A stretch of DNA of 64,000 nt from Dendrobium chrysotoxum (GCA_019925795.1 CM034303.1:4092001-4156000); one strand, 5' to 3'; shown: positions 46,884 through 60,069, counted from the stretch's first letter. The notes: a model not told the origin generated them from the letters alone. Numbers and translations: made by a program.

Positions 46884-47327
46884 AAGGGATTTACATACAT
46901 ACATTATCAAAAAATAGGTTTGTCGCAGCACAAATTTCGACCTATACTAGTGGTTATAAATAAGGAGAAGAGGAAGATCGAGCTGAGAAGGGGCCGGGAT
47001 CGAAAGACAAAGGAGATGGATCGTGATTCGTGAGAGTCCAACCGGCATAAGTGGTAGGGTTTCGGCTATATCATCGGTTAAAACAAGTGGTTTTTGCACC
47101 GGTGCTAATACCTAGTTTTGGCAGTGATTTTCAAACTGCCCATAACAAGTGCTGCAAAAAATCACATTTTTTAGTAGTGATATCACTCTATACCATCCTA
47201 TTTATATATCTAACACTCAAAATTTTATAGTAATATTAAAGTAATATAGGATGGTATGTATGTAATATTTAAATTTTAGATATTAGATATATAAATAGGA
47301 TGGTATGAATGTAAATCTCCAAAAAAA
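46884..47327. mobile_element. Foldback MITE, interrupted
   Basis: The outer arms are gggatttacatacata at the left and tatgaatgtaaatctcc at the right. The arms continue inward as accatcctatttatatatc (47,197 on) and its complement gatatataaataggatggt (about 47,288-47,310). A CACTA-like insert at 46,902-47,179 splits the left arm. Non-coding. Confidence 0.65.
46902..47179. mobile_element. CACTA-type MITE nested in the foldback element
   Basis: The left end reads cattatcaaaaaatagg and later gcagcac. The right end, reverse-complemented, reads cactactaaaaaatgtg and later gcagcac. The flanks ata (46,899-46,901) and ata (47,180-47,182) give the 3-bp duplication typical of CACTA elements. It is 278 bp long with no coding sequence, so it is non-autonomous. 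Confidence 0.7.
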
Positions 47328-47389
47328 TAATCATTTTTATATTTCTAACCAAATCTTTTTAGATATGCATCTATCTTTTTTAATATGGA

Positions 47390-48430
47390 TCAATTCTGAG
47401 ATATCTATTCTGCTAACAGAGTCATTATAAAGCTGATATTTTATGTGATTGAACCATCTGAGACGCTTTCTCTGATCTTATTTGTTATTGGAGCTATTTC
47501 AACCCTTTCACATATAAATTCGTTACACATCTCTAAGTGAAATATTCATTTAGTCATAATAAATTAATGAAACATTTAAATATATTTAATTTAAGTCAAA
47601 TTAAATAACTTGTGTAATTTTAAAATATATGTGGTCAAATCCCTTTATATTTTTAATATTGATAAGACTCATTAAAATAAGACTTCACCAGAGTGTGTTT
47701 AATTCATTGTAGGCTTGGCTTAAATGGCTTTTCATAAGCATAGAGATATTTGGTATTATATTGATATTTAATATGACATATGGATGTGCAAAATATTTAA
47801 ATTATATATAAATATATTTTAAAATTCATTTTTTATCAAAATTAAATTTTAACATAATTTTTAAAGATTTTGCATGACCATCTAAATTTTCTTTTAGTAA
47901 ATTTATAATAAAATTTGATTTTCGACAAGACAAATCTAATGACATAAAAAATATTTTATTTGAATTCAAATAGACTAAAACCAAGCAATCGAAAATGGAG
48001 ATCAAGCGGTTGTTTGATGATGTTAGTCTGATGGTGGAGGTTGGCAGCTGCCAGCTAGTATTATGGTGGTTCGATGGAGGCAATCAAGCCGATGGAGCTA
48101 TATGATTCTTCAAGTCTCTAAGTTCTCTCATATCTATTTTTAAGAGTGGTATTATTTATAAATATAGCCAAAAATCAAGAGTACTTCATATGATGGCCAA
48201 TACTAATCACCGAGCATAATACATTCTTTTTAAATTTTAGTGTCTTAGTGGTGTTCAAATTATATGATTTTGGACGCTTGAATTTACTATGAGCATACAA
48301 TATTTGGAGATTGTTTAATCCTTCAATTAGTGTGCTAAATTTTTTTATTACAAAACTTTGGAAAGTTGAACCGCTTTAAAGCTCCCCATTTAATGCAAAC
48401 TCTGAGGACCACGCATATACTGCAAATTTG
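47390..48430. repeat. Locus repeat R, copy B (no LINE)
   Basis: Collinear with 1-407 plus 5549-6282, so it serves as the empty site for the LINE. It follows the UGT copy 1 promoter and runs into element M at about 48,430. Confidence 0.72.
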
Positions 48431-50863
48431 AATCCAAAATTACTGTAGAATAGATGTTTTAATACCGCGATGGCTTTCTCTAGTGCCATTGTGCTCTCAA
48501 GCCTAGCATCGCAGTGTTACAAAGAATATCACTGACACTCTAATTCAAACATAAATTAAAATTTTCAATTTAAAACACTTCTTCATATTTTAGATTAATT
48601 ACAATTTATCCAACTTGAAAAAATATCACTCCCGACAATTTCACATCAGTCTGAGAGAGACTATATTAAAATAAAACTAAATCTATAATATGTCAGATCA
48701 AAGTTGATTTGAAAATTAAATATCTATGTCAGATATAAATAACTTTTGAAATCATAAAAAAACTCAACTTATAAGAGTAAAACAAATCATACCAAACATA
48801 TTTTTAGGCACTACGGGGACCTCCTTCACTGGCTCCACTTGTCTACTTCCACTTTGAGCCTATCCATGTCCATGTTTAGGCAATGAGCATTCTGACATCC
48901 GGTGTTTAGGCAATGAGCATTCTGACATCACCGCACCTACAACATTATTCTGTCACTTTATAGCACAGTCCAACTTGTTTCCTCCCACACCAAATGCATT
49001 ACAGAATGGCATGTGCTCCGATCATGTTGTCAGTCTTTTTCTTACTATCAACAATTTTATTATAGCTATGTCTAGACTATTTTGCCAGTTTATCACTCAC
49101 TATTTAAGCAATCATGTCAATGAATTTTACCATATTTTTAGATGTTATTAACAAAGCTTCAATATCAGATTCAGACTTCTTTCCTTTCGAGTCCATTTAC
49201 CTGATCAAGAAATAAATCTTAAATACAAAATAAACCCTTCAAACAAAATTAGCAAATACCAAACAAATTCTTCAAAATAAAATAAATTTATAAATGCCTT
49301 TAGTCAATAATTAATGCAATCATTGATGCTGCTTGCTTATAATCTAATTCTCTTACTACCCAGCTTTGATACCTCTTTGTCAAGCCCCAAGATTTAAAGT
49401 GAAAGAATTTCTTTCTTTTCTCTTTATTATTGTTCAACTCATTCTATTTATTTTTTTTCTTTCAGTTTATAACAAATAATCATTCATGTACAACAAGGTC
49501 AATTTGACATCAAAATTGATTAAGTACACTAGAAAAATAAACAAGAGGAAAAATATCATTATATTTCTATAATCAATATTTACATCCTATAAAAAAAGTT
49601 TAAAATAATATATACAATAGATACTACATGCTACAAAAGAAATACATTTAACCAAAAAAATTAAAAGAAAATCAAATCGATCATCATTATAAAGCCTCAA
49701 GCTGTGAAACCCTTTAAGTAAAAGAAGCTAAACTCTTAAACATCGAGGTGCCTTTTGTTGTAATGGTTAGAATTTTATTAAGAAACTGCAGTTAAGTGTA
49801 CTCATCCTTAAAAAATTATGGGATGGATAATCTCCTAGGAAGTTACACCAACAGGATAAAATCGCGAAGGACTTAGGCCAAATCAGACAATATCTCGATA
49901 GTAAATAGTTTGGTCTATTACACAAGCTGTAGGCTCCTTACTTTTACTTAAAACTATGTAAAATCACACAATGAGCTTGCAAAGCCCAGCAAGTAACCAA
50001 AACTTACTACTGCCTTCAATGCAATACAAAAGAGTCAATATGCTCCACTTCTAATCAATATTAATTAATAAACAAAACATCAATATAATTAATAAAAAAA
50101 TTATAAATCTATAGCAGGGGTTATTATGAATAAAACAATTAATTATTTATCAGCGTCATGCTAGTGGTTTTAATATAAACTTTTATCAATCATTATGACA
50201 TGCATAACTATCTTTCAGTATGCCATATCAATCAATCTATCAACCAATTTAATGCACTATCACGTAAATACAATCATAAATATAATTATATAGTGCAATA
50301 CAAGATATCTAGCTTTAAATTTGGTGTTTTCATCCTTCCACCCTAATTATCATCCAATTTGTCATCATTCTTTGATTTAATCTCAACTGTAGACCAATTA
50401 ACAATCAGTCATTATCTTAACATCCTCATTCATTATCTTAAGTCAATTTACATGGCCAAAAATGTGATATCAGAAGATTTTTTATAATATAAGAGACAAC
50501 AAAAATGACCAAAAATTAACTTTCTCTCCCCTCCTACTCTCCTCTTCCTCTCACTCTCCCTCTCTTCTTCAACGGCAAGCCATAAGAGAAATGAGGGAGA
50601 GGTGGTACTTGAGGTGCTTTAGTGGTTAGGTTTAGAATTATATATATACTTAGCATTGTAGCGCTTCGACCCATCGCCCCAGCATCTCATGTTGAATCCA
50701 AAATTATAGTAGAACAAAAGCTTCAATGCCGCGGAGACAATTTGTGGCGCTATTATTCTCTCAAGCCTAGCGCCTCAATGCTAATAAGCACAGTGTCAAA
50801 GTGCTCCAATTCAAATAAAAATTTAATTTTTTATCAATTTTTTTTTCATATTTTGGGTTGTTG
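48431..50863 (-). mobile_element. Truncated LTR element M, copy B
   Basis: A 3' LTR remnant (48,431-48,603), a 774-bp interior and a 5' LTR starting TGTCAAGCCCC at 49,378 and ending ttgggttgttgc at 50,863, all on the minus strand. The PBS is mutated (tttgatacc). The interior contains the gag zinc-knuckle region near 48,880-48,940 with a local duplication of ggcaatgagcattctgacat. No intact protein. Confidence 0.65.
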
Positions 50864-51390
50864 CAGCAACAACCTAAAAAATATTAAAATGTTTTAAAAT
50901 AAAAATATGAATTTTTTTTTAATTTCTAAACTGGAGCATTGTGGCGTTGAGTAGAGAGGATCCTCGATGACTCAATTCTCAAAAAAAATTGGAAATTAAT
51001 TCAGCACAATAGTGCCTAGGTTTTATACGATGGCACATCCCTATTTACATGCAGCCCTGTTGCGTTATATCTAGCGAGTGTCACGCTGCCATTCATTTCC
51101 TCCATCATCTGTCACCACCGATCCTTGCAAGCTAAGGATAAGAAAAAAAAGGATAAGGGAAGAAGGATAGAGGAAGAGAAAGCTAGGTTGCCTACTGCTG
51201 GTTCGCTTCTCCACTTTTATAAAAATTCTTTAGATCACAATAGTGACTTCTATCATGCTTTTGATTTCAAAGATTTTGATTTCTACCATTTAATTTCTCT
51301 CAAAATGATATTTATTGCATTTTCTTTAGATATATTAAACTTCTACGACATATCTTTTGATATATTATAGTACTGATTATTCAAGTTATT
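50864..51390 (+). repeat. LTR fragment P1, head-to-head with the M LTR
   Basis: Starts agcaacaacctaaaaaatatt, like the LTR starts near 54,528 and 62,484 (tgtaacagcctaaa). The segment aaactggagcattgtggcgttgag matches 54,593-54,616 and more weakly 62,545. It ends where the 3.2-kb tandem unit restarts at about 51,391. Confidence 0.6.
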
Positions 51391-51680
51391 TTATAAATAT
51401 AGCCAAAAATCAAGAGTACTTCATCTGATGGCCAATATTAATCACTGATCATAAGACATTCTTTTTAAATTTGAGTATCTTAGTGCTGTTCAAATTATAT
51501 GATTTTGGGCATATCGGACTCATCTTGATTGGATGCCTGAATTTACTATAAGCATATAATATTTGGAGATTGTTTGATCCTTCAATTAGTGTGCTAAATT
51601 TTTTAATTACAAAACTTTGAAAAGTTGATCCTCTTTAAAGTTCCCCATTTAATGCAACTATGAGGACCACACATATACTA
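51391..51680. repeat. Locus repeat R, copy C (partial)
   Basis: From ttataaatatagcc it is collinear with 48,156-48,430, the first segment of the second 3.2-kb tandem unit. Confidence 0.7.
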
Positions 51681-54289
51681 CAAATTTGCATCCAAAATTA
51701 CTGTAGAGTAGAGGTTTCAATTTAGCGATGGTTTTTTCTGGTGCCGTCGTGCTCTCAAGCCTAGTGCTACAAAGTATAGCACCAATGCTCTAATTCAAAT
51801 ATAAATTAAAATTTTTATTTTAAAATACTTTTTTATATTTTGGATTGTTACAATCTACCTAACTTGAAAAAATATCGCCCTCAACAATTTCGCATTAGTC
51901 TAAGAGAGACTATATTAAAATAAAGTCAAATCTATAATATGTCAAATCAAAATTGATTTGAAAATTAAATATCTATGTTAGGTATAAATCACTTGTGAAA
52001 TCATCAGAAAAACTCAATGTATAAGAATAAAATAAATCATATCGAACATATTTTTAGGCACTTCGGGGACCTCCTTCACTTTCTCCACTTGTCTACTTCC
52101 ACTCTAAGCATATTCATGTCCATGTCCAGGCAATAAGCATTCTGACATTTGGTGCTCATAATCACCACACCTACAACATTATTCTATCACTCTATAGCAT
52201 GGTCTAACATGTTTCCTCCCACACCAAATGCATTACAGAGTGGCAACTGCTTTGATCATCTTGTTAGTCTTTTTCTTACTACTTTTACCAATTTTCTTAT
52301 AGCTCTTTCTATATTATTTTGTCAATTTATCACTCACTATCTAAGCTATCATGTAAGCAAATTTTATTATATTTTTAGATGTTATTAATAAGGCTTCAAT
52401 ATCATATTCAAACTTCATTCCTTTTGGGTCCATTTACCTGATCAAGAAATAAATTTTAAATACAAAATAAATTCTTCAAAATAAAACAAACCTATAAATG
52501 CCTTTAGTTAATAATTAAAGCAATCATTAATGCAACTCTGCTTATAATCTAATTCTTCTACTAGGCATTGCTCTGATACCACTTTGTCACGCTCCAAGAT
52601 CTAAAGTGAAAGAATTTCTTTCTTTCCACCTTATTATCTTTTTAACTCATTCTATTTCTTTTTTTTTTCTTTCAATTTATAACAAATAATCATTCATGTA
52701 CAACCATGTCCATTTGACATCAAAAGCTGATTAATTATATTAAATAAATAAATAGTAAGAAAAATATCACTATATTTCTATAATTAATATTTGCATTCTA
52801 AAATAAGAGTTTAAAATAATATGTACAATAGACACTATATGCTACAAAAGAATACATTTAACCAAAGAAATTAATATAAAATCAAATTGATCATCATTAT
52901 CATGCCTTAAGCTATAAAACCCCTTAAGTAAAAGAAGCTAAACTCTTAAATATCGAGGTGCCTTTTGGTGTAATTGTCAGAATTTATTAAGGAGTTCTAC
53001 AGTTAAGTGCGCTCATCCCAAAAAAACTTCTAGGATGGGTGATCTCCTGGAAAGTTACACCAATATGATAAAATTGTGAGGCCCTTAGGCCAAAGTAAAC
53101 AATATCTTGATAGTTAAGAGTTTGTGCTATTACACAAGCTATAGGCTCCTTACTTTTACTAAAATCATGTAAAACTACATCATGAGCTTACAAAGTCCAT
53201 CAAGTAATTTTAAACTTACTATTTCCTTCAATGCAAGGAAATAGACTCAATATCAATCAATAAACTAGATATCAATATAATTAATTAAATGTTTATAAAT
53301 TTATAATAGAGGTTATTGTGAATAAAATATTAATTATTTATCAATTTCATCCTAATGGTTTTAATATATGCTTTTATCAATTATTATGACATGTATAACT
53401 ATTTTCCAGTATGTTATATCAATAAATCTACAAATCAGTTGAATGCAATATCATATAAATGCAATCATAAATATAATTATAAAGTGCAAGACTAGATATT
53501 TAGCTTTAAATTTAGTTTTTTCATCCTTCCACCCTAATTACCATCCAATTTGTCATCATTCTTTAATTTAATCTCAACTGTAGACCAATTATAGGCTTTC
53601 AATAATCATTTACAAGTCGTCACCCTCTACCCATCAGCATAATTTGGTCAATCGATTATAGGCTACAACCATGATTACACCACCAACTTTTTATTTAAAA
53701 GAAAGTATATCGGCCCACCCTCATGTGTATGGTATTATATTTTAAGAGCCAATTCATATTAATTATAGTATTAATAGCCAACCTTGCTTGCTTGCATGCA
53801 TGTACTATATTTATTTCATACTAGTTATATTAATCTCCCTTTTTATGTATTAAATGCAATATGAAATGCTGAAATTTATAAATCCAAACAAATTTATATA
53901 GTAATCAATAGCTTCAAAAAATCATAACATTTATTTTGCCAAGTAAAATTTAATAATATTATAATCAAAATATTTATAAAATTTTTATCTATCATATACG
54001 AAAAGTTACATAGTAATAGTGTGATAAATAAGGAGAAAATTCATTTTTATCAATTTAAGAGAGATCAAATTCATCAAACTCAAAATCATTAAAAATTAGA
54101 GTAAAATTCTGGTTGGTTACAATGATCAGAAGATTTTTATAATATAAGCGATGAACAAAAATGATAAAAAAAAAAATTAGCTTCATCTCCCCTCCCTCTC
54201 TCCTCTTCCTCTCACTCTCCCTCTCTTCTTCCATGGCAAGCCATACGAGAAATGAGGGGAGGTGGCACTGGAGGTGCTTTAGTTCTTAA

Positions 54290-54323
<34 letters not shown>

Positions 54324-54527
54324 CATTATAGCGCTCCAACCCAGCGTCGCATGTTGAATCCAAAATTACTGTAGAATTAATGCTTCAATGCCATGGTGAT
54401 GGCTTATAGCGCCATTATGCTCTCAAGCCTAGCGCCTCAACCCTACTGAGCACAATGTCGAAGTGCTCATGTTCAAACAAAAATTTAGATTTTTATCTTT
54501 TTTTTTCATATTTTGGGTTTTATTATA
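51681..54527 (-). mobile_element. Truncated LTR element M, copy C
   Basis: 3' LTR remnant (51,681-51,852), interior (51,853-52,584) and 5' LTR from TGTCACGCTCC at 52,585 to about 54,527. The PBS at 52,571-52,581 gives minus-strand TGGTATCAGAG, initiator tRNA-Met type. On the minus strand 52,178-52,137 encodes an uninterrupted zinc knuckle CCRCGDYEHQMSEC (CX2CX4HX4C), showing that the interior is the tail of a gag. Protease and the rest of pol are absent, so the element is a non-autonomous remnant. Confidence 0.7.
54287..54322. repeat. (TA)n microsatellite
   Basis: About 16 uninterrupted TA units. The corresponding position in copy B (50,638-50,650) has only three or four, so the tract expanded after the duplication. 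Confidence 0.9.
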
Positions 54528-57450
54528 GAAACAAACCTAAAAAAATATAAAAATGTTTTAAAATGAAAATATAAATTTTTTTTGAAAAATTTTAAACTAG
54601 AGCATTGCGGCGTTGGGTTGAGAGGAGCCCCGATGCCATAATTCTTAGAGAAATTAAAAATTAATTCAATACAGTAGCGCCTAGGTTTTACATGACGGCA
54701 CATCCCTTTTTACATACAGCCATGTTGCATTGTATCTGGTGAGTGTCGCACTGTCATTCATTTCGTCCATCACCCATAACCATCATTCCTTACTGGAGAA
54801 GGATAAGAAATAAAAGGATAAGGAGAGGATAGAGGATAGAGAAAGCTAGGTTTCTAGCCGCCAGTTCACTTCTCCGCTTTTATAAAAATTCTTCAGATCA
54901 CTGTAGTGACTTCTATCATGCTTCTGATTTCAAAGATTTTTATTTCTACCATTTAAATTCTCTCAAAATGATATGTATTACATTTTTTAGATATATTGAA
55001 CTTCTATGACATAACTTTTGATATATTATAATATTAATTATTCAGGTCATTTTAGTATTTTCACTGATTAAAATGGTAGTTATTGCATTTTACATGATTT
55101 GAAGGAATAACAACTTTGACTGTTTTGATACGATTTTATTATTAGTGCAAATATTATGAATGAATATGGGCATGTGAATGAGTAATAACCGGTGTTATTA
55201 CTTTTATAATAGTGTAATGCAATAAGGTGATAACACATGTAAAATAAATAAAGGCTAGTTATTGCCAAAGTTGGCTAGAGACTGATTTATACCTGTATAG
55301 AATGTTGGGTTGATGATTTTTTCTTTAAATATTATGGTTTGTGATGTTATTCTCTATTGATTCATGTGATTATAGATTGGGAGTTTTAAGGAGATTATTA
55401 CTTTGCTAACAAGTTAGTGTGATATGTGACACCTCTAGGTTTTAGCATTTGGTAAACTTGTTCTGACCAAGATTTGAAACAAGTAAATACTTAAACTTTT
55501 GTATTTTGAACTCTTTTGTATGTATTTATAATGCAGATGTGTGTATGAAAAAGGTTTGTATATCTTTTGGAGTGAGTTCTAAGGGTTTGAATGCATATTG
55601 GTGAAATCTACATTTTTTTTCATATGCCGCCTAGGTTTTGTGTTGTTTGGCACCGTAATGTTGGGTGCTTTGGTGCTTAGATGCTCAATAATGGCACCCC
55701 AGCATTAAACACTTGGATTTTTTGAATTTGAACTAGCACCGCATTGCTGGACAGTGTTGTCGTAACACTGGGCCTTATTCTACACTTATATAAATACACT
55801 GTTCCATTGACCCAACCCCCTTTCATAGCCGTAGAGAGAGAGAAATTTTGGAGAGAAAGGATGGGAATTTAGACTTACTCAGGTCAAGTTTAGCCATTGG
55901 ACCTATTCAAAAAGTTGTTCAAATTAAGGTAGATCACATTATGCCTACCTAAATTTTTAAAAATACAGAAATTTGTCAATGTTTCTAATTAAATTTTTAT
56001 TTTCGTTGCCAAAAGATAAGGATAACATTACATTGGAAAAACGTTCAACGCATATTGTGATTTTGAATATTTTAAAATTTTTTAAAATTTTACAGCGGGG
56101 GTTTTAAATTTTATATTATTTTTATTGAATAAAAAATAAATTTGGACTCAAAAAAATTATAATGTAGTATGATTAAATTCTTAAAATATGATTCTACACA
56201 ATCTCTAATAATTTGGTTATATTTTGAAACTATTAATTTTTTTTTGTAATTTTGATATGGACTCAATTATACATTAATTGCTACCATGCGATAAAATATA
56301 TGTTTATATGATTGTACTAGGTGTATTATGATTTGAATTGAAAGTTTTGGTGAAATTATTATGAAAAAAGCAATCTATTTTAGATCCTATAAGGCATATT
56401 CTTGTGGCAAATGCCATGTTCTGGTGCCTACGGGTGTGTTCTAGTGACAAAATACCATTTTTTTGTGTCTACAGGCATGTTTTGGTGCTATAAGCACATT
56501 GAGAGTCATAAGATGTCAGAATCCCTTGAGATTATATCTAAGACCGAGGAAATATGTTATATTATGTTATGTGATGTGAGCTTTAGTTTATATGATTGCT
56601 CAGTATTATTACTTGAATATGGATAACTATTATGTTCTTATTATTTTGTTCAGTACAATGATTTATTATACTATACTTAAATATTTTAGAAAATATTTAA
56701 TAAAAAAATATTTGAAAATTTAGATTAATGTTTGTGGCTTACTGAGCTATTTTAACTAACTATGATTTTGCATTCTTTTTTCAGCATGTGAGAAAGGGAA
56801 GAAGTCTGTTGATTAGCAGTTCAGGATCAGGTATTCCTTTTATTAATTTTTGCAAAGTCATGGCTAGTTTATTACTATGTTATGTAGCTTTTATGTATAG
56901 TATGTAATGTGATTACGTATACACATTTAATGATGAACTGTAAATAAATCTTCTTGATGAGTTTATTTTCAGCACCTTAGATGTTTTAATAGATTTTTAG
57001 TCTGTTATTATTTTAAAACTTTAAATTGGAAGATAAAATCCAAAAATTTTCCAACATTAGATCTCTAAATTTTCCTGTCGTAAGCCAACACGATAGAACC
57101 TGCCCCATTAGTGGTCTTGCTGGGTTGGGTTGTGACTTGACGACTCTGTTTATTGAAAGTCAACTATTACTGATTCACTGATACTAATTACTGATACTAG
57201 AAAAACACTAACCAAACTAGATCTTCTTATTTATTTAGTATGACTGCTTGGTTACGTATAGATTCACTATTATTATTATTACTAATGTTATTAATTTTCT
57301 GGCATTGAATTTTTATTACTAAGCACATGATTATCATTACTAAGCATGTGATTAAGACATTGATTTGATACTAATATAGAATAAATGAGATATAGAATGA
57401 CTGAACCTCATGTGAACATTCTTGTATGATTCATTCACAACACTGCTCAA
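54528..57450 (+). repeat. LTR-like sequence P2 and adjoining decayed retroelement DNA
   Basis: The first 500 bp match P1. Further on there is homology with P3 (54,880-55,080 against 62,830-63,060, and 57,150-57,400 against about 63,590-63,760). 57,085-57,135 resembles a gypsy LTR end (gctgggttgggttgtgac), but no PBS follows. No coding frame is credible. The internal order suggests deletion or rearrangement. Confidence 0.5.
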
Positions 57451-57732
57451 GATTTTCGAATTTCCAACATACTTCATAAATACTTTCACTCTACTAATTT
57501 ACATGATTGCCCTACTCAGAGGTGGAGCTAAAAATTTTTATTAGTGGAGACACAAATTGATGATTTTAAAAAAAATTATTCTATTAGTTTTATTAGACAT
57601 AAATCTATAATTACTTTTTTTTAACTTTAATATTTAAGCATTAGTTATATAAAACAAATAATACATAAATGTACATATAAGATTAGATTTAATTATAATA
57701 AAAATATAAAATAGTAAGTAAAGCAACAATTA

Positions 57733-57850
57733 CTTATTGGCTTAGTTAGTAGAGTTAATTCTAAAGTCAGAGAACTGAGTTCGAATCCCAAATCAAAAGA
57801 AAGTTGTGAGGTGGGAAATGTGGACTTACTTATTTACACCACAAATCATA
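57733..57850 (+). mobile_element. Probable tRNA-derived SINE
   Basis: A box-A-like ttggcttagttagtagag lies near 57,738 and a box-B-like gagttcgaatccc near 57,778, about 23 bp apart as in a tRNA head. A tail leads to gtggacttactt. The sequence cannot fold as a functional tRNA. The UGT copy 1 flank (42,446 on) shares only the tail from ttgtgaggt, so the head may have inserted or been lost. Confidence 0.5.
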
Positions 57851-58198
57851 CACAGAGAGAGAATAAACAATATTAAGAATTATAGGAAAGAAATCATTGT
57901 AGCTTAAGATTATAAGAGTACTTCCTCTCTCGCCTACTTGTAACAATAGTAACTTTTGCTGGAATTAAGTATATTTCTCTCATTGAACGCATAGTGAATG
58001 TATGCCACTTGACTGAACCAATTATAAAACAACCTTGTCTTACCCTTTCAAAGGTCGTTGCTCTTTCTCTCTTTCCCACTTAAATCTAACCTTTAATGTC
58101 CTTCTATCAATTCATCGAGTAATCAACTCGGATAAGCATAATCTCATCTCGCTCGACGGGCAAAGCAGAGAAGTAAAGATGAGGGTATTAAAGTAATA

Positions 58199-58238
<40 letters not shown>

Positions 58239-58683
58239 TATTTAAAAAAACATAAAAGTTAAATTGGGTTTTTATTTCAAAAAAATTATTTTCCTTATAA
58301 AAATAAAACATAATAATTATGTTAAGTTTTTTTTAAATAAAATTTTAGGAAAAAACAAAAACAAAATGAAATTAAACTAATCCTAAACCATGCAGAAAGT
58401 ATGGTAAAAAAAAATTGACTGTCCTCATACTTTTTTTACTCAGAAAGTATAAAGATTTTTATTGAAATTAAGAAGACTTGTTTCAAAGGCCGCCAATTTA
58501 ATAATGCTTAGATCTCTTTAATTAAATCAATAGTCTCTTCTGAATATAACTATATCTCCCAACAATTTGCATAAAATAATATTTGAGAACCATTTAAATA
58601 AGATGATAATTCAAAATTTAAGTGAGATGCAAATATTTAAGTAGGCATTAATTTTAGAAGAAAAATAAATTCCCCGAGCAAAG
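57851..58683 (-). other. 3' flank of UGT copy 2
   Basis: Collinear with 42,480-43,304. It contains a (TA)n tract at 58,198-58,232 that is absent from copy 1. No gene. Confidence 0.7.
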
Positions 58684-60069
58684 CTACACATGCTTCTTTT
58701 GATCAATTAATTCATTAATCAAATTTTTGATCCCCTCATAAGATGACCCTCCCTTATCCACAGCTCTTTTGGCCATCTCCCCAAGTTGCTTTGCCCCCCT
58801 TCTACTTTTGTTTGCTTCCATCCCATCCCCCATCAACCTCCTAACAGCTGTCTCTAATGCCTTAGCCTCCACAATGGGCCTCATCTCTATATTAAAAGTA
58901 TTCACCTTTGAACCCACCATTATTCCAACCTTCAATATATCTATCAAATGCTTTTCATTATAAAATTGATCTGCATACAATGGCCATGTTACCATCGGCA
59001 ACCCCGCACTAATTCCTTCTAAACTAGAATTCCACCCACAATGAGTTACAAATCCCCCAATTGCATCATGATTTAGTATCACTAGTTGTAGGGCCCATCC
59101 TCTTATCACCATCCCTACCTCTTTAATTCTCTCTCTATACCCCTTTGGAATCCAATCATCGCACTCATTCCTCACCACCCAAACAAATGGAAGCCTAGAT
59201 TCCTCAATCCCAAGCGCTATTTCTCTTAGTTGTTCCATCGAGAATAGGCTTCCACTTCCAAAGCACATGTACACAACCGAGCCTGTTGGTCTTTTATCAA
59301 TCCATTTCAAGCACTTGTTAACAAAAGCTCGATACTCCCCACCTCTTGTTGACTTGTTGGTCACCTCCTTATTGCATTGAGAAATAGGGCCAACATTCCA
59401 TGCCCTCCCCATCGCCTTGTGGTAGTGGTCAGCATATTCAGGTTCCAGCATATAGAAACTATTCATCAATGGACCGTAGTTCTTCGATTCCACCTCCGAT
59501 GGTGTTCCTGCGAATTTGTTAAAGTCCATTATCTGTGTTCTTAACATCTCTATATGGTGGGGGAGGATAGGAAAAATAAAGCACTTGGCCTTGTCCACTT
59601 TTAGGGGGCATCGCTCAAAAGCATCAGTCGCACACATTGCAAAGTTGCTACTCCCATGAAAAACAAGTCACGGAATACCTCTTGTGGTGGCAACATAATA
59701 TGTCCATGGCAAGAACAGGTCAGTGACTATGCAATCAGGGCTAGAATCTCTAAGTACATAGTCAAAAGAGTGGCAAAGTGAGGAGAGAGGCTTGAAGAAG
59801 TTGATTAGTTGGTCTTGACCAAAAATTAATGAGCGGTTCTCACACTCACTGGGGAGGCTGAACATAACAGAGGGAAAATGGATAATGTGGAGATGAAACG
59901 AGTCATCGATGCTGGGGTGGATGATGGTAGCATTTGCAGGAGTAGTGAGGATGGTTACGCAAATGCCACGGGCGGCGAAGATTTTGGCCATGTCAACCAT
60001 AGGGAGCATGTGGCCTGGCGCCATGAAAGGAAAGAAAAGCATGTGGAGATGACTGGCTTCAGAGATCAT
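58684..60069 (-). pseudogene. UDP-glycosyltransferase (UGT73-like) copy 2, one in-frame TGA
   Basis: The start ATG at 60,069 gives MISEASHLHMLFFPFMAPGHMLP with the catalytic His. The frame stays open through SPDCIVTDLFLPW to GIP, then TGA at 59,670-59,668 where copy 1 has CGA (Arg), and resumes as LVFHGSSNF to the end at 58,684. CFGSGS and the PSPG box (WALQ instead of WAPQ, HCGWNSSLEGISAGLP, DQ at the end) are present. The final Gln usually goes with UDP-glucose use. Compared with copy 1, 11 codons are missing in frame after AGTP. The protein would be about 460 residues and intronless. The single CpG-type nonsense change makes it either a young pseudogene or a null allele. ATG codons upstream of 60,069 are in frame, but family alignment favours this start. 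Confidence 0.92.

Noticed and set aside
57738..57792. tRNA gene
   Set aside because: Only box A and box B words are present. The stems do not pair as a cloverleaf, so a SINE head is the better reading.
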